64,000 bases of DNA, from the NCBI GenBank assembly GCA_026874595.1, contig CM049313.1:13449508-13513507 (forward strand), in the 5' to 3' direction. Positions 1-12,015 of the stretch are shown here, piece after piece; the first letter of the stretch is position 1, and the number at the start of each line of letters is the position of its first letter. A program made the position numbers and the translations under genes. This DNA comes from Sipunculus nudus (taxonomy: Eukaryota > Annelida > Sipuncula > Golfingiida > Sipunculidae). The notes beneath the pieces were generated by a model. It was not told the origin of the DNA, did no database searches, and worked only from the letters and a program-made list of their open reading frames with translations.

Positions 1-3000
1 GGCATCACTATTCTACATCCTACCCCAGTGGGTATCACAAGACTGTCCTACCCTAGTGGGCATCGCAAGGCTTATCCCAGTCCAGTCAGAATCACTATTC
101 TACATCCTACCCCAGTGGGCATCACAAGTCTATGTCCCACCCTAGTGGGCATCACTAGTAACCATCCTATCTCAATGGGCATCACAAGGCTGTGTCCCAC
201 CCCAGTCAGCATCAACTTTCTACATACTACCCATGTGGGCATCACTATCCTACTTCCTTCCCTAGTGGGCATCACAAGAATGTCCCAACCCAGTGGGCAT
301 CACCATTCTACATCCTACCCCAGTAGGCATCACAAGGCTATGTCCTACCCCAGTTGGCCCCACAAGGCTTATCCCAACCCAGTCGGCATCACTATTCTAC
401 ATCCTCCCCATTAGGCATCATATGCCTACATCCTAGCTTAGTGGGCATCACTAGACTATGTCACAACCCAGTACACCATTATTCTACATCCTACCCCAGT
501 GGGCATCACAAAACTATGTCCCAACCCAGTGGCCATCACTGTTCTACATCCTATCCCAGTAGGCATCACAAGGTTATGTCTACCCCAGTAGGGATCACTA
601 TTCTATATCCTACCCCAATGGGCATCACTTGGCTATGTCCTATCCTAGTGGGCATCACAAGACTATGTCCTACCCCAGTAAGTATAACTAGGCTATGTCC
701 AACCCAAGAGGGTTCATCACAAGACTGTCCTTTTTAAAACGGTATAGCAAGGCTCTGTCTTACCACAGTGGGCATATTAGGCTATGTCCTGCCCCAAAAG
801 GCATCACTTTGCTATGGCCTAGTAGGTAAAACAAGAATACATCCCATGGGCATCACTAGGCTATGTTCAACCCCAGTGGTCATCACTTATCTATGTACTA
901 CTACAATGGGTATCACCAAGCCATGTCCTTCCCCAATGGGCACCACAAGATTGTCCTATCCCAGTGGATATAACTAGGCTATGTTCTATCTCAGTGGGCA
1001 TCACAAGCCTATGTCCCACTCCAGTTGGCATCGCTATTCTACATACTACCCCAGCTGGCATCACTATTCTACATCCTACCCCAGTGGGTATCACAAGACT
1101 GTCCTACCCTAGTGGGCATCGCAAGGCTTATCCCAATCCAGTCAGAATCACTTTTCTACATCCTACCCCAGTGGGCATCACAAGACTATGTCCCACCCTA
1201 GTGGGCATCACTAGTAACCATCCTATCTCAATGGGCATCACAAGGCTGTGTCCCACCCCAGTCAGCATCACTATTCTACATACTACCCATGTGGGCATCA
1301 CTATCCTACTTCCTTCCCTAGTGGGCATCACAAGAATGTCCCCACCCAGTGGGCATCACCATTCTACATCCTACCCCAGTTGGCCTCACAAGGCTTATCC
1401 CAACCCAGTCGGCATCACTATTCTACATCCTTCCCATTAGGCATCACATGCCTATGTCCCATCCCAGTGGGCATCATTTTTCTACATCCTAGCTTAGTGG
1501 GCATCACTAGACTGTCACACCCCAATGGAGATCACTATTCTACATCCTACCCCAATGGGCATCACAAAACTATGTCCCAACCCAGTGGCCATCACTGTTC
1601 TACATCCTATCCCAGTAGGCATCACAAGGTTATGTCTACCCCAGTAGGGATCACTATTCTATATCCTACCCCAATGGGCATCACTTGGCTATGTCCTATC
1701 CTAGTGGGCATCACAAGACTATGTCCTACCCAAGTAAGTATAACTAGGCTATGTCCAACCCAAGAGGGTTCATTACAAGACTGTCCTTTTTAAATCGGTA
1801 TAGCAAGGCTCTGTCTTACCACAGTGGGCATATTAGGCTATGTCCTGCCCCAAAGGGCATCACTTTGCGATGGCTTAGTAGGTAAAACAAGAATACATCC
1901 CATGGGCATCACTAGGCTATGTTCAACCCCAGTGGTCATCACTTGTCTATGTACTACTACAATGGGTATCACCAAGCCATGTCCTTTCCCAATGGGCACC
2001 ACAAGATTGTCCTATCCCAGTGAATATAACTAGGCTATGTTCTCTCTCAGTGGGCATCACAAGCCTATGTCCCACTCCAGTTGGCATCGCTATTCTACAT
2101 CCTACCCCAGTGGGTATCACAAGACTGTCCTACCCTAGTGGGCATCGCAAGGCTTATCCCAATCCAGTCAGAATCACTATTCTACATCCTACCCCAGTGG
2201 GCATCACAAGACTATGTCCCACCCTAGTGGGCATGACTTGTAACCATCCTATCTCAATGGGCATCACAAGGCTGTGTCCCACCCCAGTCAGCATCACTCT
2301 TCTACATACTACCCATGTGGGCATCACAAGGCTATGTCCTACCCCAGTTGGCATCACAAGAATGTCCCCACCCAGTGGGCATCACCATTCTACATCCTAC
2401 CCCAGTAGGCATCACAAGGCTATGTCCTACCCCAGTTGGCCTCACAAGGCTTATCCCAACCCTGTCAGCATCACTATTCTACATCCTCCCCATTAGGCAT
2501 CACATGCCTATGTCCCATCCCAGTGGGCATCATTTTTCTACATCCTAGCTTAGTGGGCATCACTAGACTATGACACAACCCAGTGGAGATCACTATTCTA
2601 CATCCTACCCCAGTGGGCATCACAAAACTATGTCCCAACCCAGTGGCCATCACTGTTCTACATCCTATCCCAGTAGGCATCACAAGGTTATGTCTACCCG
2701 AGAAGGGATCACTATTCTATATCCTACCCCAATGGGCATCACATGGCTATGTCCTATCCTAGTGGGCATCACAAGACTATGTCCTACCCCAGTAAGTATA
2801 ACTAGGCTATGTCCAACCCAAGAGGGTTCATCACAAGACTGTCCTTTTTAAAACGGTATAGCAAGGCTCTGTCTTACCACAGTGGGCATATTAGGCTATG
2901 TCCTGCCCCAAAAGGCATCACTTTGCTATGGCCTAGTAGGTAAAACAAGAATACATCCCATGGGCATCACTAGGCTATGTTCAACCCCAGTGGTCATCAC

Positions 3001-3110
3001 TTGTCTATGTACTACTACAATGGGTATCACCAAGCTATGTCCTTCCCCAGTGGGCACCACAAGACGGTCCTACCCCAGTGGATATAACTAGGCTATGTTC
3101 TATCCCAGTG
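1..3110. repeat. Higher-order satellite array of 30-bp monomers
   Basis: The monomer is 30 bp, roughly GGGCATCACAAGGCTATGTC followed by CTACCCCAGT, with many variants. Monomers form a higher-order unit: the segment TGGGTATCACAAGACTGTCC begins at 29, 1085 and 2111, so the periods are 1056 and 1026 bp and about three units are present. The units share private variants (for example the AAGAGGGTTCATCACAAGAC segment and the GCCCCAAAAGGCATCAC segment), which shows the kilobase unit itself is what was amplified. The array is cut by the left window edge, so its real size is unknown. Because 30 is a multiple of three, all frames stay open over long stretches and give apparent ORFs of 60-180 codons made of decapeptide repeats; these have no independent coding support. 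Confidence 0.95.
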
Positions 3111-5130
3111 GGCATCACTTGGCTACAGCCAAGTAGGTATCACTAGAATAAGTCCCAGTGCGCATCAGTAGGCTGAACCCTACCAAGTGGACATCACTAT
3201 ACTATGCAATATCCGAGTGGGCATCACTAGACTGTTCAAGAAAGCATCATCTGACTATATCCAAGTGGGCATGCATCACTAGGTGATGTTTAACCCCACT
3301 GGGAATCACTCAGGTACTTCTTACACCAGTTTGCTTCACCTAGCTATGTCCTACTCAATGGGCATTATTAGGCCATATTCCACCGTAGCAGGCATCACTA
3401 GGTTATGCCAAACCCAAGTGGTAATCAAAAGATTGCCCTAACCCAGTGGGCATCAGTAGACTTATTCTAAATGTGCATGACTAGACTATGTCCCAGTGCG
3501 CACTAATACCTAGGCCATGAACTTCCCCAGTTTGCATCACTAGGCTATGTCCTACCCCAGTGGCCATCACTAGACTATGTCCTACCCAAGTGGGTATCAC
3601 TAGGCTATTGTCTATCCCTGTGCATCACTACAATATGCCCTTCCCCAGTGGTATTTACTAGGCTACGTCCAATCCAGTTGGTATTACTAGTCCTGTCCCA
3701 GTTGGTATCACTCAACTGCCCAATCCCTGTGGGCATAACTAGGCTATGTCCCACCCCAGTGGGTATCACTCGGCTATGTCCTATCCTAGTGGGCATCACA
3801 TGACTATGTCCTACCCTAGTAAATATCACAAGGCTATGGCAAACCCACATGAGCTAATCATAAGACTGTCCTTTTTAAATGGGTATAACAAGGCTATGTC
3901 CTACCACAGTGGGCATTATTAGGCTATGTTCTACCAAGTAGGCATCAGTAATCAGTAGGCTATGTTGTGTGTATGCTTTGTCCTACTCCAGTGGGTATCT
4001 CATGGCTATGTCCTATCATTAGCTATGTTCTATCTCAGTGGGCATATTTAGGCTATGTCCTACCCAAATGGGCATCACTGTGCTATGGCCTTGTAGGTAT
4101 CATGTGGATACATCTCATGGGCATAACTAGTCTATGTGCTGCCACAATGGGTATCACTAAGCTATGTCCTTCCCCAGTGGGCACCACAAGATGGTCCTAT
4201 CCCAGTGTGCATCACGACTACGGCCCAGTAGGTATCACTAGGATATGTCCTAGTAGGCATCACAAGGCTATGCCCTACCAAGTGGACATCACTATACTAT
4301 GCCCTACCCCAGTGGGCATCACTAGTTCAATTCCCAGTGGGCATGCATCACTAGGATATGACCCACCCCATTGGATATCACTATACTTTGCCCTACCCCA
4401 GTCGGCATCACTTGACTATGTCCTAGTAATCATCACTAGATTATGTCCCAGTGGGCATGCATCACTAGGAAATGCTTTACCCCACTCAGAGTCACAAGGG
4501 TACTTCCTTTACCAGTGGGCATCATCTAGCTATGTCCTACCCTATGGGCATTACTAGGGTATATTCCACCGTAGTGGGCATCACTAGGTTATGCCCAACA
4601 CCAGTGCACATCAACAGACTGCCCTATCCCATTGGGCATTAGTAGACTTTGTCCAAGTGGGCATGACTAAACTGTCCTAGTGGGAATACATAACTAGGCC
4701 ATGTACTACCCCAGTTGACATCACTAGGCTATGGTCTGTCCCTGTGGACATCACTACACTATGCCCTACCTGTGGCATAACTATGCTATGTCCTACCCAA
4801 GTGGGTATCACTCGGCTATGTCCAATCACTTTGTTCTTCCCCAGTTGGTATTACTAGGCAACAGCCCACGTAGTATTACTAGGCAACAGCCCACGTAGGT
4901 ATCACTAAGATACGTCCCAGTTGGCATTACTAGGCTATGTCCCACCCAAGGTTGGCTTCACTAGGCTAAGCCCTACCCCACTGGACATCACTATTCTAAG
5001 CCCTACCCCAGTGGGCATCACTTAGCTATGTCCTACCCAATGGGCATAACCTGGCTATGTTCCACCAAAGTGGGCATCACTAGGTTATGCCTGACCCAAG
5101 TGAGCATCAACAGACTGCCCATTAACAGAC
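3111..5130. repeat. Diverged flank of the 30-bp satellite
   Basis: The same CATCACTAGGCTATGTCC-type monomers continue but with many substitutions, indels and a recurrent insertion giving GGGCATGCATCACTAGG (near 3268, 4333 and 4456). A fainter higher-order relation persists: the CCCCACT..GGTACTTC segment near 3294 recurs near 4481 and ATTCCACCGTAG near 3377 recurs near 4563, a period of about 1.19 kb. The part at 3850-4205 parallels the middle of the younger higher-order unit. The array fades out at about 5130. This is the pattern expected at a satellite edge no longer homogenised by unequal exchange. Confidence 0.85.
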
Positions 5131-5149
5131 TTCCCTACCCAGACTGCCT

Positions 5150-5645
5150 TAGAGGGGCCAAATCACCTGTAAAGCATGTTGAATTAACACAAAAAAATAC
5201 CTTCTTCCCTTTAAAATAAATTGGTACCTGCCAAAATATTGCCTTGAAACTGTTTCCTTATTCTTGTAAACTAGTGTTAAAAAACAGGTGTCAACATAAA
5301 CACAGCGCGGGGCCGAGTGCATCATGGCACCACAACACATGTCAATCAGGAGATGCCCTGACTGAATTGGAGTAAAAATGTAATACATATTCCCGCTGGT
5401 TGAAACAAGGGGTGTAGTGGCTCATAACCAGACCTCCAGTCACTCGGCCATGCTATCTTAAACAGACACACGTAGACTGTGATTACCAACACACAGAGCC
5501 ATAACAAGGTGTTAAAAAGCCGTATGCGAGGTACTGAGACTGTATGCTGGGACAGTTTTGCTGGGAAAACTTTTCCATAGAGGAAAACTGAACTGATGGT
5601 GTGAAAGAATAGGCATAATATTGGGCCTGATTATGTCCCTTTAAC
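5150..5645. mobile_element. TTAA-ended MITE, copy 1
   Basis: The left end TTAGAGGGGCCAAATCACC and the right end, read in reverse as TTAAAGGGACATAATCAG, form imperfect terminal inverted repeats that start at TTAA-like tetranucleotides. The interior (5170-5230 and about 5388-5642) is clearly homologous to 19315-19608, including the shared block ACACGTAGACTGTG and CCGTATGCGAGGTACT. There is no coding capacity. TTAA target sites are characteristic of piggyBac-type transposases, so a piggyBac-mobilised MITE is the likely identity. It abuts the end of the satellite. Confidence 0.65.
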
Positions 5646-6245
5646 AAATTATGGTACCTCAATAAGTGAAATGATCACATACTATAAGGATGCATGAAAG
5701 AAGGTAAAGTGTGCAGTGTGCAGACTTATTGCTGAATCAGCTTCCCAAACACTGCTGGTGTATGTGCAGCACTAACTTACATGATATGATGTGTTAGATA
5801 ATCAACATTTAATCCAGATGTTAATAACAAATGTTCTGACTGGAGTGATATATAACCAGGCATTACTGAAGCTCAGCTGGTGAATCCATTGTTTTTTTCC
5901 CCCTCTAGTTCACAGTTGTTGTACTGCAAATGATATTTTTTAACACACACATACATACTAAATACAAGTTTATAAACAAGAAGAAATGGGGGTCCTTGTT
6001 TTGAAACTCGTACTTTCATGGCCAACTGGAGAAAACACGGTCAAAGTGCAAGGGTCTGGAATGGCAACATTGAATAATTTAACAATCTTTGGTCAAGGTT
6101 CCTATATTTTATAGATTCTTTAGGCAAGCAAAAAAAACCTCACTTCAGACATACAGTTTGTGAAGATCCAAGAAATATTTTGTCTGACAAGATGTTTTGC
6201 TCAATTTATACCTGAATTTATTTTCTTAAATTGAAATGTAATCAA
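5646..6245. other. Gene-free AT-rich spacer
   Basis: I see no ORF, exon-like segment or clear repeat here apart from ordinary AT-rich sequence. Confidence 0.5.
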
Positions 6246-7545
6246 ACAAGTGACCCATGGGTCATGACGCTCAGCCGACTGACATGTTGATAATATGTCC
6301 TTGCACAGACAACTAATTAAGACAGGTGGCATCATTGTTCATGCATATTAGTTCATCAAGACCCATAAGCACAACAAATTTGATGACAATCCAACCAGCC
6401 TTGCATGAAGAATCTGGCAATTTGTGTGTATTTTGTATTATTTCTTGGGTGCTCAAACATACCCCAATATTCTGAGAATATAGGTTAACTGTGACCCAAT
6501 TTCAGGTTTCTGGGGAGAACTGAGGAACTCTCAGGATGTCAAGTTAGAAGATTCTGGGCCCCATGGTTATGATTTGTGCCCTACTTTGGTATTAAATTTT
6601 CAATTATTCTGAAGGGTGCTTATAAGTCCCATAGCTCAGAAAATAATGGAAACAGAGACCTTAATTCACATTTCCAAGGAGACTTTCCACAGATCTCCCT
6701 GGATGTCAAGTTTGAACACTCTAGGACCAATGGTTACAATTTGAGCCCTGTTAAGGGACAACTGCATCTTTGAAGGTCTCATAAATAGAGAAAAAAAATG
6801 TGTTAAATTTTTTTTTAATTTAGGTGGTGCCACCAGTCTGCTAGAACTGATGAAACACTCCATGATGAATATGCATGCAAAGAATCAGGGTGATCAGTGC
6901 AATAGCTGTTCAGATACTGGAGCTTTTGTATCAAATTTTTAGTTATTCTGGGAGGTAGTTCTAAGCCCCATAGCTCGGAGGATATGGGTAACAGAGACCT
7001 AATTTCAGTTTTTATGGGAGTTTTTATGGACCTACAAGGATGTCAAGAAAAAAGATTCCAGGTCAAATAGTTATGATAAGAAAATTCTAGGTCTAGTCGT
7101 TATGATTTATGCCCTGTTAAAAGATGAACGCATCTTTTAAGGTCTCAAAAATAGATTAAAAAAATAATAAAAATCGAAAAAATACAGGTGGCGCCACCAT
7201 TCTGCAAAAACTGATGTAACATCCCATGATCAATATCCATGCAAAGAATCATGGGGCTCAATGCATTAGTTGTTCAGATATTTGAGCTTTTGTATCAAAT
7301 TTTCTATTATTCTGGGGGATACTTAGGAGCGCAATAGCTTGAAGAATATGGGTAACAGAGACCTAATTCAAGGTTTCCAAGGAGATTTTTCATGGACCTC
7401 TCTGGATGTTAAGTAAGAAGATTCCAGGTCCAGTGGTTATGACTTGTGCCTTGTTAATGGACAGACAGCCGGACAGACAAAAAGTGATTGCTATAGCTCA
7501 GATGACTTACAGTGAGCCGAGCTAAAAATGATATTCTCAGACTCC
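6246..7545 (-). mobile_element. Tandem-core element, family A, copy 1
   Basis: Read on the minus strand the element begins near 7545 with TTTTTAGCTCGGCTCACTG and GTAAGTCATCTGAGCTATAG, then a GTCTGTCCGGCTGTCTGTCC tract, and ends near 6250 with GGCTGAGCGTCATGACCCAT and a perfect GACCCATGGGTC palindrome. The same two termini bound the plus-strand element at 41742-44335. Its core is a set of degenerate tandem units of about 350 bp, each containing GATTCCAGGTCCAGTGGTTA-like and GTTAAAAGATGAACGCATC-like segments (near 6548, 6718, 7050 and 7419). Two units carry a GGTGGYGCCACC palindrome (6824 and 7189). There is no coding capacity. The architecture (terminal modules, GTCC-type microsatellite, tandem core) resembles the pearl/CvA elements of bivalves; that assignment is an inference. 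Confidence 0.65.
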
Positions 7546-9867
7546 AGTAAAATTCATGACCATTTTCAGAAAACCTACATTGAGCTGCACACATACATCT
7601 CCAGACATAATTTAAAATGATTGTTGGTCATTATATTTCATGTGGTAAGCTAAACTGTTTGAAAATGGCATATTTTCAATAAATATTTTAATAAACATTG
7701 GCAGAATTAGCTGGTCTGGTTATAAACAGCACACAGTTAAAGGTTAATATTTAAAGACTGCCAGAATTCTCCTTTGACCTTAACGGAATAATAGCACAAA
7801 GAATTAAAAAGAACAACTGTATGAATTCAATATTTATTTCATGAAGATCCACAGTAATATTTATAAACAAGCAGTGAATCTGATATCACAAGGTTTCAAG
7901 CTTAGTAAACTCACACTTCAACATTTATCAAGGGAAAACTGCACTGCTTTGAGGTGAATATTCTGAGTAAATTTTCACCCTTACTAGAAAAGTTAATATT
8001 TCTACAGGAACCTTGCTCTAACTATACAACTCAATAAACTCATGATTATAAATATCTATAGAAAATTAAATCAGTAAAACAAATATGCAAAGGGTCCATG
8101 ACCCCTAATGGCTTTCATCTCACTGAAATGTGAAAAATTTTGTGGATTCTAAATTATTTGTAGTTTTAATTCCATGTTTTTGACAACTTACTGATATCCA
8201 ATAAATAATTTTACAAACTTTTAAGACATGTTAAACTTAAAGCAATGATTCTAAGAACAACCCACCTTCATTTGCACATAACCCTGGAATCAGCAATAAT
8301 GAAAATTAATTTGATACTGATACTAGTGACAGATAACTTTATTTATAATTCATTAAATATACTTCAAAAACATTAAAAAAAAACAGTTATGATCACTAAT
8401 TTCTCTACCAGAATTTACTTAATTGCTCATAGGAGAATCCAGTTTCAACAAGGACTCAAGTGTTATCTATGATTTGGTTTTAAAAAATATTTCAAGTCCC
8501 CACTATTACTGAATCTGTAATATTTCAATCATAATGAATGCTACATTAATTATTTCCATTAGAATACTGTTTTATTTACCTAAACAGCTGCTGCTTTAGA
8601 TTGCATACATTTGCATAAATTATTTTCTGTCACAATACCATTGAATAAATAGAACACAGGAAGGATATATTACATCATAACAATAAAAACTTGCATATTC
8701 AGATGAGAATATATGAATAATTATGCATGGAGTAGAAAATATTGGAACTGCAGTACAAAGCTATAAAACTGAAGCAAAAACCTTGCATATATTTGCAGGC
8801 ACAAGAAGAACAGGCCTTTATCTCCCCCCCCCCCCCCCCCAATCTACAACTAAGCTCTCAGTCAAGCTTACAAGGTGGTGAAATATATGTAGGTGCTCTT
8901 CTGTTAAATTTCCATACAAGGTACTTTATTGGTTCTAATAAAAAATGGCAACACATGCATATGGGTAATGGCAGAAACTCAGAAAAAAATCACCACAAAC
9001 AAAACCTTAACAGTAAACAAAAACTTCACACCACAACACAAGTGCTTAACCATCAAAGTTAAATACAAACAGACTGACAACAACAGAATATACTTTCTCT
9101 TCCTATACTCAAACCTGCAAGCGATTCCAGCACAAGGCAAGGAATCCACTGTGTGAACTCAGCTCAAATAAAAAAGACCATTGTTCTGACAAAGTAATTG
9201 CCAGCACTTAGCACTAAGTGTGCAATAAGTCTACCAGTAACCTGTGACCTATGGGTGCACAGCTTATGATCATGACTGCAATGCCAAAACCTTCCGTTTT
9301 TCATTTTTCAATCAAATTTAACAGTTCAGGTTTAAAGTGATACAAGCTGTTGACTGGGTATACTACAAGACCTGATACCTCGGATTAAGTTCTTAAAGAT
9401 GTAGGTGGCACCACTGGTATGAGTAAAGCTATAAAGGATCAACATCAGCAGCTTGGATTAAATGTTTTGATCGGCAAATTTTGATACCTCAAACTTATGT
9501 GACAAATTTATAATCTATCTAGCTCATTGTGCAAAATTCACCTTACTCTGGAAAAACCAAAAAAATATGGGCCACAGCCATTGGTGGTGTATCTAGGGTT
9601 GCATTTCATTAATTCTTGGTAGACATATTTAACCACAAATAAGGGGCAGGAATTATAAACATCTTTTGAATAAGTACTGAAAAGTTGACAAACTGTTTTC
9701 ACATAAATGTGACTGTCACTCCTACAGTTATTAACTGGTGTGCAACAAATATGAATATCCACTATTAGCTGTCTTTTAACAGAAAACTTAAAAATATTAT
9801 CTATATTCTATTAAACTAAATTTGCATAAAATATTGAAGGAATGGTGTTTCTGTTCCACCTATCATG
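7546..9867. other. Gene-free AT-rich region downstream of FEM1B
   Basis: This stretch holds a 17-bp C run at 8824-8840 and a relic of the palindromic-core repeat near 9395-9470 (GGTGGCACCACTGG, inverted relative to the copies in the lamin introns). Short ORFs here, such as the one across the C run, are low-complexity and unsupported. Part of it could be FEM1B 3' UTR if the proximal polyadenylation signal is skipped; another AATAAA on the minus strand lies at 8925-8930. Confidence 0.5.
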
Positions 9868-9873
9868 TTTATT
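9868..9873 (-). terminator. Candidate FEM1B polyadenylation signal
   Basis: The minus strand reads AATAAA about 42 bases after the FEM1B stop codon, just past a 13-bp homopolymer (C on the plus strand, 9889-9901). It is the nearest canonical signal. Vertebrate FEM1B has a long 3' UTR, so use of a more distal site is equally possible. Confidence 0.4.
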
Positions 9874-9914
9874 TCTACAGTTGAAGCGCCCCCCCCCCCC
9901 CACTGTTCCCTAAA

Positions 9915-11798
9915 CTAGTGCTGTCTGATGAATTCTTCCAGCGTTGCTGGCACCTGGCCTTTGTACGCTAACCCGTATTTCCTAACGGCTTTAGATGCGA
10001 GACATTTCAATGATACATTTCTCTGGAGTCTTAAGATGATCTCTGCTACTCCTGTGGTTGCGACATCCATGGGAGTTTTAAAGTCTTTGTTAGCTAAATC
10101 TACATGAGCTCCACTTTCCAAAAGGGTCATAATTATACCATGTAAAGTCACAAAATCACTGATAGGTTTGTTGTACTGAACTATGATGTGTAATGGTGTG
10201 TTCAAATTATTGTCATATGCATCCAAATCTGCCCCGCATTTGATTAACAACTTGGCCAGGGCAGTGTTTGGGAATTTCACCACATCTGCTACATGGAACT
10301 CGTCTACAAACATGTCCCCATCAACTGCTGCATGCAGCAATGTATAACCATTCTGTAAACGTAGGTTTAGTTGTGTGAATTTGTACACTAATTTGCATAA
10401 CTGCAATTCCTGAGACCCAAGCCTCTGCACTTTAAGAGCTATGACCATGAGATATAATGCAGTGTTGATGTTGTTTTCAAGGATTTCTTGGTATGCACTA
10501 CGTTCATCTTGCGAGCTTTCTTGCATTTTTGTGAAGTTGTGATGCAGTTCTTGTAGTGTGTACTCCAGTATTTGATAAACCAAGCTGAACTTTAGTTCTG
10601 TGTTCATCTGGAGCATTTGGCTGAACACCTCCGCAAATCGCTGGAGGTCCTTCGTAACTGTCCGATTGCATTTCCTCCGCAGCTTCAAAGCACGCAACCA
10701 CAGCACTGTACATTCATGAAATTTAGACTCATCTGCAAGCACAGCCCCGCGAAATATGATTGGTTGGGGTATTTCTGGATGCGAGTCACCTAGAATCCGT
10801 TCACGCACAATCAGTGCTTCTATATGAATTGCATGTGGATTATCTTGCAAACTTTCTAGTTCTGTGACAGTCTGGCATTCAACACGATTCCCATATGCTT
10901 CTACTGGTGGCGCAACCTGCTTTCTTAGGATATCACGAGGATCACTGTATCTTTCATGCATAGCTAACCACATATATCGGTATGCTTTATCTACATCATA
11001 CAAGTGTTTATCATTTGCATATGATGCCCCAAGCAGTTCCAGAGCATGAATACGGTCTTCTCTTGAACAGGGCACAGTATTTAAGAAAAATTCAACGATT
11101 TCTGCTTGACCACATTCTGCAGCACCGAGCAATGGCGTTACACCGTAGTTATTTTTCAACATACTCGCGTTGTATTTCACAAGGTCTTTGACAATGTGGA
11201 AATGACCACATTCTGCTGAAAAATGCAATGCTGTAGACCCACAATGTGCTTTGGCATCAGGGTTTATCCCCTGTTCTAGTAGGTAATTCACAACATCACA
11301 ATGTCCACGGTAACAAGCTATCATCAGACAGGTATTGTTGTATTTGTTTGCTAATTTCATATCTGCGCCGTTTGCGATCAAGAATTTCACTATATCCAAC
11401 CTGCCTTCATAGCAACTGGCGCGCAGGGGCGTGGAGTTCGACAACGTGGGGTGGTTGATGTCCGCACCAAATTTGACAAGTGTCCGTACCACGTCAAAAT
11501 GTCCGGCGCCGGCCGCACACCACAGCGCTGTAGCCCCGCGGACGACAGCCCCGTCCAGCCTAACAGTGCCTGTAGTCTCTTTGTTTACTTTGAACTGTGA
11601 TAACAACACACGACACACTTTTTCGTGGCCGTTCTTGGCTGCGATCATAAGGGGTGTGCAGTCATGCCCGTCTGCTGATGTGGTCGCCCGCAAAATTCTC
11701 TCCACTTCTTCGCGTTTTCGATTGCACAGCATGGCGTATATCGTGATAGCCATGCCATCCCGTGCCGCGTAAAACACTTTCTGTTGCAGATCTGCCAT
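9915..11798 (-). CDS. Fem-1 homolog B, CUL2 ubiquitin-ligase substrate receptor
   Basis: Encodes 627 residues, the length I recall for vertebrate FEM1B. FEM1 proteins are ankyrin-repeat receptors that pair with Elongin B/C and CUL2 to ubiquitinate proteins carrying C-terminal degrons; FEM1B also targets FNIP1 in reductive-stress control. Visible here are about seven N-terminal ankyrin repeats (residues 45-280, with TPLMIAAKNGHEKV and ATALWCAAGAGHFDVV), a helical middle region, two C-terminal ankyrin repeats (about 485-570) and a VHL-box-like SLKCLASKAV at 596-605. The KAHCGSTALHF segment places His185 and Cys186 at the positions of the human FNIP1-binding residues. I chose the ATG at 11798 (ACCATGG context) because it aligns directly with the family N-terminus; an in-frame upstream ATG at 11924 would add 42 residues lacking family similarity. 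The coding region has no intron and no disruption. FEM1A/C are less likely, given better agreement with FEM1B throughout. Confidence 0.96.
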   Translation of the reverse strand: MADLQQKVFYAARDGMAITIYAMLCNRKREEVERILRATTSADGHDCTPLMIAAKNGHEKVCRVLLSQFKVNKETTGTVRLDGAVVRGATALWCAAGAGHFDVVRTLVKFGADINHPTLSNSTPLRASCYEGRLDIVKFLIANGADMKLANKYNNTCLMIACYRGHCDVVNYLLEQGINPDAKAHCGSTALHFSAECGHFHIVKDLVKYNASMLKNNYGVTPLLGAAECGQAEIVEFFLNTVPCSREDRIHALELLGASYANDKHLYDVDKAYRYMWLAMHERYSDPRDILRKQVAPPVEAYGNRVECQTVTELESLQDNPHAIHIEALIVRERILGDSHPEIPQPIIFRGAVLADESKFHECTVLWLRALKLRRKCNRTVTKDLQRFAEVFSQMLQMNTELKFSLVYQILEYTLQELHHNFTKMQESSQDERSAYQEILENNINTALYLMVIALKVQRLGSQELQLCKLVYKFTQLNLRLQNGYTLLHAAVDGDMFVDEFHVADVVKFPNTALAKLLIKCGADLDAYDNNLNTPLHIIVQYNKPISDFVTLHGIIMTLLESGAHVDLANKDFKTPMDVATTGVAEIILRLQRNVSLKCLASKAVRKYGLAYKGQVPATLEEFIRQH

Positions 11799-12015
11799 GG
11801 TACTGTCCAGGACAGGGCAGCCCATTACAGAAAAATAGGTTTTCTTGCCGTCTCCGTCAACCATCTGGTCAGAAGTTAACCATGTTATGGACCACGAGGC
11901 GAGGGGTTTTCCATACCGGCGCATGTCAGGCGATACTAGAACGAGGCTGAAGGGAATCCCTTCCGCTGCAATCTAATGTCGTGCGGGTGTTGCTATTTAA
12001 AATTTACCATATAAC
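11799..12015 (-). promoter_or_regulatory. FEM1B 5' leader and proximal promoter region
   Basis: This is the sequence immediately upstream of the FEM1B start. It stays open in frame back to an ATG at 11924, so a 42-residue N-terminal extension cannot be excluded. An AT-rich TTTTAAATAG segment at about 11995-12005 is a weak TATA-like candidate. No other known promoter motif is convincing. Confidence 0.3.

Noticed and set aside
1-3091. Many ORFs of 60-180 codons on both strands encoding decapeptide repeats
   Set aside because: They arise because a 30-bp satellite monomer preserves frame; they overlap in several frames and both strands and have no gene context.
1-5130. Resemblance to a CRISPR array
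   Set aside because: The units are contiguous diverging monomers without unique spacers, in eukaryotic DNA with spliced genes.
11799-11924. Longer FEM1B start giving 669 residues
   Set aside because: The extra 42 residues have no family similarity, and the ATG at 11798 has better context and aligns with the family N-terminus. The length match to vertebrate FEM1A is a coincidence.
10504-11950. Several ORFs of 60-113 codons overlapping FEM1B
   Set aside because: They are shadows in other frames of a strongly conserved coding sequence.
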